In this document: in pieces, positions 53,365 to 61,628 of the stretch
Position numbering within the stretch: position 1 is the stretch's first letter
Layout of the letters: each line of letters opens with the position of its first letter
NCBI GenBank assembly: GCA_944323785.1
Contig: CALUTU010000012.1
Coordinates: 1-64,000, forward strand
Direction: 5' to 3'
DNA from: an uncultured Bacteroidales bacterium
GTDB lineage: Bacteria; Bacteroidota; Bacteroidia; Bacteroidales; UBA932
DNA length: 64,000 nucleotides
Position numbers and translations under genes: made by a program
The notes under the pieces: model-generated
Databases searched by the model: none
The model's input: only the letters and a program-made list of their open reading frames with translations
Told to the model about the DNA's origin: nothing

Positions 53365-54630
53365 TTATCTATTAATTATTTTTCCATTCAATACTATCTC
53401 TTCTATAAGCTGCGAGGTAAATGAATACGGCACGAACTCATAGGAAGGTATCTCCTTGGTAATGAAGAACGAGGCCTTCTTGCCGGGGGTTATCGAACCG
53501 TACTCGGCGGCTGCCCCCATGGCGAACGAGCCGTTGACCGTGGCGGCGTTGAGCACCGTCTCGGGCGTCAGGCGCATCTTGATCATGGCCAGGGCCATCA
53601 TGAACTTCATGTCCCCGGAAGGGCATGAGCCCGGGTTGTAATTGGAGGCTATGGCGAGCGGAAGGTCGTACTCCAGCATCTGCTTGGCCTTGGGATAATC
53701 CATATCCAGGAAGAATGTCGCGCCCGGAAGGAGGGTCGCTATGGTGCCGCTGCCCTGCAGGGCCCTGAATTCCTCGGGGCCGGTGAACTCCAGATGGTCC
53801 ACGGAGGCCGCGCCGTACTTGACTCCGACCTGTACTCCGCCGGAAAAACTCATCTGGTTGGCGTGTACCTTCGGCTGCATACCGTACCTGGCGGCCGCCT
53901 CGAATATACGGCTGGCATCCTCCACTGTGAAAAAGCCCTCCTCCACGAAGATGTCCACATAGTCGGCCAGTCCTTCGGCCGCCACGGCGGGCATGATGTC
54001 GCGGATAATCTCATCCACATAGCCCTCGCGGTTGCCCTTATACCTGGCGGGCACGGCGTGGGCACCCAGGAATGTAGTGCGCACCCTGAGAGGGGTCTCC
54101 TCGCCCACCCTGCGGGCCACGCGGAGCATCTTGACCTCGTCCTCCACGGTCAGGCCGTAGCCGCTCTTGATCTCCACGGCCCCGGTACCGAGGGAGATGA
54201 TCTCCCATGCCCTGACCAGCGTCTGACGCAGAAGGTCGTCCTCCGGGGTATTGTGCAGCAGCTCCACCGAGTTCAGGATACCGCCTCCCCGGCGGGCTAT
54301 CTCCTGGTACGACAGACCGCGGAGCTTGTCCATGAACTCCATCTCGCGGCTGCCGGCATATACCAGATGCGTGTGCGAGTCACAGTAAGAGGGGAACACC
54401 ATCCGGCCTGCGGCGTCGATTACCCCGTCCGCACCGTCCTCCATAGCCCCGATAGTCTCCGGGGCAGTGCCGTTCATCTCTCCGAAAGCCTTTATCCGGT
54501 CTCCTTCGGTCAGCAGCCAGGCATTGTCGAGGCAGGGCAGAGTCTCCATCTCCTTGCCTTTCAGAGGAGACTGCGGAGCTTCCTGCCTTACGCCGACGAG
54601 CTTCTTTATATTTTTAACAAAAAGCGACAT
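53365..54630 (-). CDS. hutI: Imidazolonepropionase
   Basis: 421 residues, amidohydrolase superfamily. Opens the ring of 4-imidazolone-5-propionate to N-formimino-L-glutamate. Metal and substrate sites: VFPSYCDSHTHLVYAG (about 80-95), GSREMEF, KVHANQMSFSGG, VDHLEFTG, and NPGSCPSGDMKFMM. Second enzyme of the cluster by gene order, third step of the pathway; two bases after hutH and three before ftcD. Confidence 0.95.
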   Translation of the reverse strand: MSLFVKNIKKLVGVRQEAPQSPLKGKEMETLPCLDNAWLLTEGDRIKAFGEMNGTAPETIGAMEDGADGVIDAAGRMVFPSYCDSHTHLVYAGSREMEFMDKLRGLSYQEIARRGGGILNSVELLHNTPEDDLLRQTLVRAWEIISLGTGAVEIKSGYGLTVEDEVKMLRVARRVGEETPLRVRTTFLGAHAVPARYKGNREGYVDEIIRDIMPAVAAEGLADYVDIFVEEGFFTVEDASRIFEAAARYGMQPKVHANQMSFSGGVQVGVKYGAASVDHLEFTGPEEFRALQGSGTIATLLPGATFFLDMDYPKAKQMLEYDLPLAIASNYNPGSCPSGDMKFMMALAMIKMRLTPETVLNAATVNGSFAMGAAAEYGSITPGKKASFFITKEIPSYEFVPYSFTSQLIEEIVLNGKIINR

Positions 54631-54632
54631 CG

Positions 54633-56129
54633 TTAAAATTCTGCCTTTCTGATAAAATCAATTGAGTCCTTGATCCTGGTGTACATCACCGTATCCTCCT
54701 CGATGAAAGGAACCTCCTTGCGGTAATCCTCGAAGAACTTCTCGATCACGGGCGAGGACTTGCCGGCACCTGCGCGGTGACGGAACTCCAGGGCCTGGGC
54801 AGCGTTGAACATCTCGATACCGAGGATCTTCTCCACGTTCTCGACCACGCGCACACACTTGGTGGCGGCGTTGGCACCCATGCTGACATGGTCCTCCTGA
54901 CCCTGCGAGGAGTCAATGGTATCCACTACGCAGGGAGTGCAGAGCTGCTTGTTCTGGCTTACTACGGAAGCGGCGGCATACTGCGGAATCATGAAGCCGG
55001 AGTTGAGACCGGACTTGGCCACCAGGAACGAAGGCAGGCCTCTCTTGCCTGATATAAGCTGATAGGTACGGCGTTCTGAGATAGAGCCAAGTTCGGCCAG
55101 GGCTATAGCCAGGAAATCCAGTGTTATGGACAGAGGCTGACCGTGGAAGTTGCCGGCGGAGATGACCTGATCCTCGTCGGGCAGGACGGTCGGGTTGTCG
55201 GTCGCGCTGTTGACCTCGGTCATGAACACGCTCTCCACGTATGCGATGGCATCCTTCGACGCTCCGTGTACCTGAGGCACGCAGCGGAACGAATAGGGAT
55301 CCTGGACTTCCTTGCCGGGACCGTCGATCAGCTGGCTGCCCTGCAGGTAGCCGAGGATGACGCGGGCCGTCTCCATCTGACCCTTGTGGGGACGTACTGC
55401 ATGTACGCCGGGAGTGAAGGGCTCCTTGCGGCCGTTGAAGGCCTCAAGGGATACAGTGGCTATCTTGTCGGCGGCTGCGGATATGTGCTCTGCCCTGATG
55501 ATGCACCATACGGCGTGGGCCAGCATGAACTGGGTGCCGTTCAGCAGAGCCAGACCCTCCTTGGACGCCAGGGTCAGAGGCTCCCAGCCGAACATCTTCT
55601 CCAGTTCGCTGCCGGGATACCTTTTGCCCTTGTAGTCGAACTCACCCAGGCCCAGCAGAGGCAGACACATATTGGCCAGAGGAGCCAGGTCGCCGGATGC
55701 TCCGAGAGAGCCCTGCTGATATACGACGGGAGTAATGCCCTCGTTGAAGAAGTCCACCAGCCTCTCTACCGTCTCGACTCTCACTCCGGAGTAGCCGTAT
55801 GAGAGCGATTTCACTTTCAGGGCGATCATCAGACGCACGATCTCGGGCCTTACCTCCTCGCCCACGCCGCAGGAGTGGGACATCACCAGGTTCTTCTGGA
55901 GCTGTGAGAGCTGGTCCTTGTCCACGGACACATTGCACAGCGAGCCGAAGCCGGTGGTCACGCCGTAGATGGGCGCTTTCTGGTTCTTCATGCGCTCATC
56001 CAGATAGTTGCGGCATTTTGCGATTCTCTTTTTGGATTCTTCTCCGAGATGTAACCTGCACTGGGGATCAAGCAGAGCCCTGACCTCGTCCAGCGAGTGG
56101 TTCAGCTTATCTATATCAAACTGTATCAT
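54633..56129 (-). CDS. hutH: Histidine ammonia-lyase
   Basis: 498 residues from ATG 56129 (the frame is open further upstream, but the family starts at MIQFDIDKLN). Deaminates L-histidine to urocanate using the self-made MIO group from Ala144-Ser145-Gly146 in GSLGASGDLAPL. Other motifs: YGVTTGFG (55-62), and MSHSCGVGE. First gene of the hut-fab run. The enzyme for the next step, urocanase, is not in the window. Confidence 0.96.
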   Translation of the reverse strand: MIQFDIDKLNHSLDEVRALLDPQCRLHLGEESKKRIAKCRNYLDERMKNQKAPIYGVTTGFGSLCNVSVDKDQLSQLQKNLVMSHSCGVGEEVRPEIVRLMIALKVKSLSYGYSGVRVETVERLVDFFNEGITPVVYQQGSLGASGDLAPLANMCLPLLGLGEFDYKGKRYPGSELEKMFGWEPLTLASKEGLALLNGTQFMLAHAVWCIIRAEHISAAADKIATVSLEAFNGRKEPFTPGVHAVRPHKGQMETARVILGYLQGSQLIDGPGKEVQDPYSFRCVPQVHGASKDAIAYVESVFMTEVNSATDNPTVLPDEDQVISAGNFHGQPLSITLDFLAIALAELGSISERRTYQLISGKRGLPSFLVAKSGLNSGFMIPQYAAASVVSQNKQLCTPCVVDTIDSSQGQEDHVSMGANAATKCVRVVENVEKILGIEMFNAAQALEFRHRAGAGKSSPVIEKFFEDYRKEVPFIEEDTVMYTRIKDSIDFIRKAEF

Positions 56130-56166
56130 ACTTTTGTAATTTAAATTGCATTTAAAATTTAAACTA

Positions 56167-56174
56167 CAAAGGTA
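56167..56174 (-). promoter_or_regulatory. Putative -7 box for the hut-fab run
   Basis: TACCTTTG on the minus strand (plus CAAAGGTA), 37 bases before the hutH start. Matches TAnnTTTG; -33 not convincing. No other promoter-like box is evident downstream within the run. Confidence 0.5.
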
Positions 56175-56246
56175 GCAAAATATCTCAAACCGCAGCCAGT
56201 TTGCATCAATTAAGCAGCAGTGCCGTACATTCACTTACACAAGAAA

Positions 56247-56278
56247 TCCCGGCCGTCCGCAGGATGGGATGACCGGGA
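56247..56278 (-). terminator. Hairpin terminator after the metallophosphoesterase
   Basis: Outer stem TCCCGG/CCGGGA (56247-56252 and 56273-56278) enclosing a second stem GTCC/GGAT-type around GCA. The 37 bases at 56242-56278 differ by only one base from 61563-61599, which lies after the tricorn-like protease gene. Confidence 0.75.
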
Positions 56279-56305
56279 ATGCTGTTGCGGATAATCCGCC
56301 GGGAA

Positions 56306-57286
56306 TTATCTGGTGCGCGTGACGGTGTGGAGCACCTTGCCGTCTTTGTCGAGCATGTGCAGGCAGAGGGAGTCGGCGGAGACGGTCACGAGGGACCAGC
56401 CGGACTCGGGGCTGCAGAAGACAGTTCCATCTATGGCCTCCACGTCACGGCTCAGCGAACCGGAAGTATTGACCACGTAGTCGATGTCACTGCCTTCCTT
56501 GCGGATATGCTGGAAAGTATGCAGGTGGCCGCACACGTACATGTCCACGTTGTCATGCCTGAGCAGGATGGAGTTCACGCGCTCCTGCATGTCGGTGCGC
56601 TCGCTCTCGTCCTTGTCCGTGTAGGCATAGATCGGATGGTGGCCCACCACGATTACCCAGTCCTCATCCGCCTCCGACAGGGTTCTGTCCAGCCATGCCA
56701 GCTGCTCGCGGTAGTCGGACCTGGAAGCGTCGGCATACTTGTCGGTCTCCTCGCGGTACTTGTCTATGAGCGGGGTGGTGTCGATCATCACTATACGTAT
56801 CTCCACGCCGTCCTCCTCCTTGACGAAGGTGTAGTAGCGCGAGGGCATGTTCCAGCGGGCGCTAACCTGGCTGTAGTCGATGCAGGCCTGGGTATTGCTG
56901 CGGTACTCGTGGTTGCCGCAGATGGCATACCAGGGGGTCATCAGGTCGGGATGGGAGTAGATGAGCTCGTAGTTGGTCATCCACAGAGGGTCACTGACAC
57001 TCTGTACGCCCTCGAAGTGATGCACGTCTCCGGCCGCAACCACAAATTCGATGTCAATGGCCTCGGCCATCCTGCCCATAGTCTCCGCTATCGGCTTCTG
57101 GTCATAATAGCCGTTGCGGCCCAGGTCGTTGGCAATGTAGAAATTGAGCGGCTGCTCCAGGGCCTTCCACTCCTGGGAGCGGTCCTCCGGCACACTGGAG
57201 GACACACCCGCGGAAGTGTTGCAGGACACCGCTGACAGGGAGAGTACCGCAGCGGCGGTAAGGGTAAGGAAGTTGATTCTTCTCAT
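56306..57286 (-). CDS. Calcineurin-like metallophosphoesterase, lipoprotein
   Basis: 326 residues. Lipobox AVS-C with Cys22. Metallophosphoesterase motifs in order: YIANDLGRNGYYD (about 50-62; the usual first-motif D-x-H is altered), VVAAGDVHHFEGV (GD-x-H), CGNHEYR (GN-H-E), VVGHHPIYAY and YVCGHLHTFQH (GH-x-H). Lipid anchoring and exported location point to hydrolysis of external phosphate esters. Third gene of the TonB receptor unit, 35 bases after the beta-helix gene. Confidence 0.87.
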   Translation of the reverse strand: MRRINFLTLTAAAVLSLSAVSCNTSAGVSSSVPEDRSQEWKALEQPLNFYIANDLGRNGYYDQKPIAETMGRMAEAIDIEFVVAAGDVHHFEGVQSVSDPLWMTNYELIYSHPDLMTPWYAICGNHEYRSNTQACIDYSQVSARWNMPSRYYTFVKEEDGVEIRIVMIDTTPLIDKYREETDKYADASRSDYREQLAWLDRTLSEADEDWVIVVGHHPIYAYTDKDESERTDMQERVNSILLRHDNVDMYVCGHLHTFQHIRKEGSDIDYVVNTSGSLSRDVEAIDGTVFCSPESGWSLVTVSADSLCLHMLDKDGKVLHTVTRTR

Positions 57287-57321
57287 AAAGCTGTCTTACT
57301 ATAAAGTTTAACCTGTACCGA

Positions 57322-58752
57322 TTATTCACCGTACGCACCGAACCACGCTGAAATGGCGGGAGATGTGTATGTCTGACCATTGACCTCGAGTCCGGAAGTC
57401 GCGAAGTAAGGCTGACGGTCACCGGCAGTATAGGTCTTCGTTCCGTCCAGAGCAGGGGAACCTGCGGTAAGATGGAAATCCCAGCTGTCGTTGAAAGTAT
57501 AGCTTGCGGGATCCATATTGAGGTCAAAGTTCACGAACTTGGGATCCAGCGCCACTGCCTCATCGGCTGTCCTGGCGATAATACTGTTCGCGTCCACTTT
57601 CTCAGTGTCATACCACTCGTGGTTGAAGGCATAGCCCTCGTAGGGGAACTTCACGCCGGAGTAGAACAGAGTCTCGCCGTCATCCTCATACTCACCGCTG
57701 AAAACTATGGAACTCTCAACGGTACCCGAAGCGTAGAAATTGTAGTCAATCATCGAGTGCTCCCTGTCGTAGCAGTCCTCGGAGCCCTCAGCATCATACT
57801 CGGGAGTAGTAGCACGGAACTTGCAGTTTACCAGCAGATTGTTGAATACACCCGCGTCAGCGTTCTCCTCCACATAGATGCCGCCTCCTTTCTCACCGTC
57901 ACGCCTCCAGCCCGAGCCGATGATGGTATTGTTGTAAGCCTGTATCTTAGCCTGATGACGCACCTCACTCTGGTCGGAGCTGGAGAGCTTCAGGCCGTTG
58001 GTGTTGGCGCTGAACATAATGTTGCGGGCCACGTCCACGGTGCAACCGGACTTCACGTTCACAGCCTCGGCACCGTCATATCCGATGGCACTGAAGATAT
58101 TGTCGGCGATGATGGCATTGCCGCCCATCATATAGATACCGTCCGACCATCCGTTGCGCAAAATGGAGTTGGTAATCACATAGCGGCCGTCCACGTTGTT
58201 TGTGGTGATGTGGGGATAAGCGTCATCACCGGCGGTGTAGTAACCGTTCTCCGCAGCGGGAGAGCCCTCGATTACCTGACCTCCGCAGTATTCTATAATC
58301 GCATGGTCGATAAGCATCTCCCCGCAGGTGGCTCCGGCCACGATACCGCCCCAGAGACCCTTGAATGTATTGGCCGGTGTTCTGAGTTCCTCCGCCACGG
58401 TGAGCAGCACAGGGGCATCCTCTGTTCCGAGGCAGTAGAGATTACCGTCCACGGAGAACTCTATGGCCGTGTGATTCACGCCCACTCCGGCATCGCTGAA
58501 TATTACTGTCACGCCCTCCTCGATAGTCAGACTCTGACCCTCGGGCACCGTGATATGACCTGTCACATTGATTACACTGCCGGCCTCCCATACTCCGAAT
58601 ACCTCACCAGAGACACCTTCCGTCACTACATCCGTTGTGTCACCCGTTCCGGGAGTATCAGGATTCTCCGGCGTTACGGGGCCGTTCTTCTCACAGGACA
58701 CCATGCAAAATACCATTGCCGCAGCAATGACAAAAATACTTTTTGTTTTCAT
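57322..58752 (-). CDS. Right-handed beta-helix lipoprotein
   Basis: 476 residues. Lipobox MVS-C with Cys20, then a Pro/Thr-rich linker (VTPENPDTPGTGDTTD) and a parallel beta-helix made of repeated strands (GSVINVTGHITVPEGQSLTIEEGV; GGIVAGATCGEMLIDHAIIEYCGG; NAIIADNIFSAIGYDGAEAVNVKSG). No catalytic residues can be assigned. Surface-exposed ligand binding or glycan processing would fit, as a partner to the TonB receptor encoded directly upstream (25 bases). Confidence 0.8.
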   Translation of the reverse strand: MKTKSIFVIAAAMVFCMVSCEKNGPVTPENPDTPGTGDTTDVVTEGVSGEVFGVWEAGSVINVTGHITVPEGQSLTIEEGVTVIFSDAGVGVNHTAIEFSVDGNLYCLGTEDAPVLLTVAEELRTPANTFKGLWGGIVAGATCGEMLIDHAIIEYCGGQVIEGSPAAENGYYTAGDDAYPHITTNNVDGRYVITNSILRNGWSDGIYMMGGNAIIADNIFSAIGYDGAEAVNVKSGCTVDVARNIMFSANTNGLKLSSSDQSEVRHQAKIQAYNNTIIGSGWRRDGEKGGGIYVEENADAGVFNNLLVNCKFRATTPEYDAEGSEDCYDREHSMIDYNFYASGTVESSIVFSGEYEDDGETLFYSGVKFPYEGYAFNHEWYDTEKVDANSIIARTADEAVALDPKFVNFDLNMDPASYTFNDSWDFHLTAGSPALDGTKTYTAGDRQPYFATSGLEVNGQTYTSPAISAWFGAYGE

Positions 58753-58777
58753 GATAAATTTAAATGTTAAATGTTGA

Positions 58778-61456
58778 TTATTTCTCTTTGAAGTTGTACC
58801 TAAGCCCTATCATGGCGGACTGGCCGTGCCACTCCCTGCGTTCTATCACTCCGCCCTTGTATCTCTCGTAGTCCTTGAGATTCTCGGTACGGGGGTTGTT
58901 GACGATATACCTCAGGACCGGCATGTCCAGAAGGTTGTTGGCCTTGGCGAAGATGGTGATGCCGCACTTGAAACTCTTTTCTATAGAAGCGTCCAGCTGC
59001 ACGTAGCCGGCCTCCCAGATATCATTGTCCACCCAGTTGGATATCTCGCTCAGACGGCGGCCGGTATAGCTTCCCGACACCTGAGCCTCCACTCCGGCCT
59101 TGGCGAACTTGAAAAGCAGCGACAGATTGGCGACATGGGCCGCCTGACCGTACAGCGGCCTTGTCTGCTGCACGGCTATCACCTCCGTCCCTTCCATGGT
59201 CCTCTTGGTCGTGGTTATACTGGAGTGGGTATAGGTATAGTTGGCCTTTACACCGAACCAGTTGAAATACTTCATGACATCCACCTCCACTCCGGCGTTC
59301 ACCGCGTCTCCGAAGTTCATAGGGGTCAGATAAGTAGCCTGTCCTTCGGATATCAGTCCGTACTCTATGGGGTCATGCAGTTTCTTCCAGAACAGTCCGA
59401 CCATCAGCTGCTCCGAGGATTTGGGGAAGAACTCGTACCGCAGGTCCAGATTGTCAGCCACCGTATGCTTAAGATCCGGATTACCCTGCTCGTCATAGTC
59501 TTCATTGAGAATGGTATAGGGCACTATCTCGAAGAATCCGGGGCGGTTGATGGAGCGTCCGTAGGAAAAGCGCAGATAAGCGTTCCTATGGACGTTGTAT
59601 TTCAGATGTACGCTGGGCAGAATATCCGTATACACCTGATGGCCCTCTCCGTCTGTCTGCCTGGGAAAGACAAGAGTATAGCCCTGATCCGTATGCTCCA
59701 CGCGGAGACCGGCTATCACCTCCAACTTGTCCCGGTTGTAGGTTCCCATCAGGTATGCCGCACCTATCCTCTCGAAAGCATCATAATTCAAAGGGTCGCC
59801 CACATTGCCGTAACGGCGGGGCTCAAGAAGAAGTTCATCAAAGTTGGTCCAGTCCTGTCCATATATCTGCAGGTCGTAAATACCTGTTGGAGAGTCGAAT
59901 GTATATTCATTGAAAAAACTGTTGCGGACCTTGTCCCTGTACATACCTCCGGCCTTCAGACTGAGGGTGGAATTATCAGTGAAGTCAAAACGGTAGGAAA
60001 GATTGATGTAGCCCGCGATATCCCTGTCGCTGTTGTGCTCCCAGCGGCGGTCCGCAGCGTCAGTGTTATACAGGTGGTCGCCGTTGATATAGATACGGAC
60101 GTTGTCCGGGGTGGTACTGTAGGCTTTGGAGAACACGCCTGTCCAGTCCAGTTTGAGACGGTCCGCCCTAAGGAACGAATGTTCTCCCTTGAGGGTGGTA
60201 TTGAAGATATACTGATGGTTCCACTTCATCCTCACAGTGCGCTCCTGATCATTGGCCCCGTCCCGGACCTCGCTTTCCTGAAGATCCATATAACCGGCAT
60301 ACAGCATGAGCTTATGACGCTTGGAAAAGCGGTAATCCAACTTCACATGCGCCCCCAGACGGTTCTGTTCATCGGAATAAGCCCTGTTCTCTGTGCCTTT
60401 GCCGGCTGAGCCGGGGATATAATAAAGGGAAGCGTCCTTACCCCGGAACAGGTTCTGGTAGCTGAATGCAGCCATCACTCCCAGCCTGCCTCCGAAGAAA
60501 CGGTCTCCGTATGAAAAGCCTCCCACGATGTCGGGACGCGGACGGCTCCAGCGCATATGCAGGTTCTCCATCGTAAAATCATCGGCCGATACGCTGTAGT
60601 TCTGATTGTGCAGCTCGGGACGTCCCATCCTCTCGTTGGGGGAGAGCTGCTGAATGGCTCTGTGATTGAAGGACTGGAAATCCCGGTCAATGAACAGCGC
60701 GCTGTATCCGGTGGAAAGATTGGCGGATATCTCCATCTTTTCAGGAGCATCCTTCATCACCAGGTTGACCGCGCCTCCGATGCCGTCACCCTCCATATCC
60801 GCCGTCAGGGATTTGGTCACCTCTATGCGGTCCAGCATCTCAGACGGGAATATGTCCAACGGGACAAAGCGATTCTTATTGTCCGGACTGGGAATCTTTA
60901 TACCGTTGACCAGAGTGTAGTTGTAGCGTTTGTCCATACCGCGGAGGATGGCGTACTGCCCCTCTCCGCTGCTGTTGCGCTCCACGGTCACCCCCGACAT
61001 CCTCTTTATCACATTAGCCACCGTGATGTCAGGGGATAATTCCATGGCTTTCGCACTCATCACATTTACAACATTAACCGAATTCCTTTCTATATTTCTG
61101 GCAGCCACCTCAGTCCGGCCTCCTCCTGTCGCGGTTATCACCGCAGCGTCCAGCATGACTACATCCTGTTCCATTGAGATGGTCATGTCGCCTGAAGAAG
61201 AACTGAATGAGATCTCCGCGTCCTTGTATCCGATAAGATTGCACAGGAGAGTTCCGGAACTGAGATCCGTGTCTATGACGAAACTGCCGTCCAGACCGGT
61301 AATCGTCCAGCTGTCCGGCATACCTTTTATCACCACCGTAGCCCCTATTATCTCTTCTCCGCTGGAGGCATCCACTACCCTGCCTCTCAGCACCTCAGCG
61401 CGCAAGGCTGTAATCTGCAGAAGAACTGCTGTCGTCAGCAAAAATACCTTTTTCAT
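58778..61456 (-). CDS. TonB-dependent receptor
   Basis: 892 residues from the ATG at 61456 (MKKVFLLTTA; another ATG lies at 61462). Signal peptide, a carboxypeptidase-regulatory-like domain (about 22-105: LRGRVVDASSGEEIIGATVVIKG), plug domain (about 110-240, with MEGDGIGGAVNLVMKD), and a 22-strand barrel ending in AMIGLRYNFKEK. It is not SusC-length (about 1000 residues) and has no SusD partner. Its downstream partners are a beta-helix lipoprotein and a metallophosphoesterase, so a phosphorylated ligand is a reasonable guess. Phased repeats sit upstream. Confidence 0.92.
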   Translation of the reverse strand: MKKVFLLTTAVLLQITALRAEVLRGRVVDASSGEEIIGATVVIKGMPDSWTITGLDGSFVIDTDLSSGTLLCNLIGYKDAEISFSSSSGDMTISMEQDVVMLDAAVITATGGGRTEVAARNIERNSVNVVNVMSAKAMELSPDITVANVIKRMSGVTVERNSSGEGQYAILRGMDKRYNYTLVNGIKIPSPDNKNRFVPLDIFPSEMLDRIEVTKSLTADMEGDGIGGAVNLVMKDAPEKMEISANLSTGYSALFIDRDFQSFNHRAIQQLSPNERMGRPELHNQNYSVSADDFTMENLHMRWSRPRPDIVGGFSYGDRFFGGRLGVMAAFSYQNLFRGKDASLYYIPGSAGKGTENRAYSDEQNRLGAHVKLDYRFSKRHKLMLYAGYMDLQESEVRDGANDQERTVRMKWNHQYIFNTTLKGEHSFLRADRLKLDWTGVFSKAYSTTPDNVRIYINGDHLYNTDAADRRWEHNSDRDIAGYINLSYRFDFTDNSTLSLKAGGMYRDKVRNSFFNEYTFDSPTGIYDLQIYGQDWTNFDELLLEPRRYGNVGDPLNYDAFERIGAAYLMGTYNRDKLEVIAGLRVEHTDQGYTLVFPRQTDGEGHQVYTDILPSVHLKYNVHRNAYLRFSYGRSINRPGFFEIVPYTILNEDYDEQGNPDLKHTVADNLDLRYEFFPKSSEQLMVGLFWKKLHDPIEYGLISEGQATYLTPMNFGDAVNAGVEVDVMKYFNWFGVKANYTYTHSSITTTKRTMEGTEVIAVQQTRPLYGQAAHVANLSLLFKFAKAGVEAQVSGSYTGRRLSEISNWVDNDIWEAGYVQLDASIEKSFKCGITIFAKANNLLDMPVLRYIVNNPRTENLKDYERYKGGVIERREWHGQSAMIGLRYNFKEK

Positions 61457-61474
61457 ACCCATTGTTTTCGGGCG

Positions 61475-61482
61475 CAAAAGTA
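61475..61482 (-). promoter_or_regulatory. Putative -7 box for the TonB receptor unit
   Basis: TACTTTTG on the minus strand (plus CAAAAGTA), 18 bases before the receptor start. No TTG at -33; the phased repeats immediately upstream may take over as an activator site. Confidence 0.5.
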
Positions 61483-61502
61483 TTCCGACTATATTTCAGC
61501 CG

Positions 61503-61553
61503 CGTTACACTGAGTATGTATTAACATTAAGTTGTCGTTACATTACCGTTACA
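61503..61553 (-). promoter_or_regulatory. Three 11-bp-phased TGTAACG sites
   Basis: On the minus strand the heptamer TGTAACG occurs exactly at 61553-61547, 61542-61536 and 61509-61503. The start-to-start distances are 11 and 33 bases, so all three face the same side of the helix, the geometry of OmpR/PhoB-family response-regulator sites. The nearest copy is 20 bases upstream of the -7 box. The regulator is not identified. Confidence 0.5.
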
Positions 61554-61565
61554 CATATACGCAGA

Positions 61566-61601
61566 AATCCCGGCCGTCCGCTGGATGGGATGACCGGGAT
61601 T
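61566..61601 (-). terminator. Hairpin terminator after the tricorn-like protease
   Basis: Stem AATCCCGG/CCGGGATT (61566-61573 and 61594-61601) with an internal GTCC/GGAT-type stem; near-identical to the hairpin at 56247-56278. It lies 28 bases after the protease stop. Confidence 0.75.
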
Positions 61602-61628
61602 AAGTCTATAATATAAATAGGTATGCAG

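Noticed and set aside
52069..53424. Long plus-strand open frame opposite ftcD
   Set aside because: Shadow of the well-supported FTCD gene; high GC at third positions leaves the opposite strand open.
57472..60409. Long plus-strand open frames opposite the beta-helix and TonB receptor genes
   Set aside because: Both are mirrors of genes with signal peptides and family motifs; no independent evidence.
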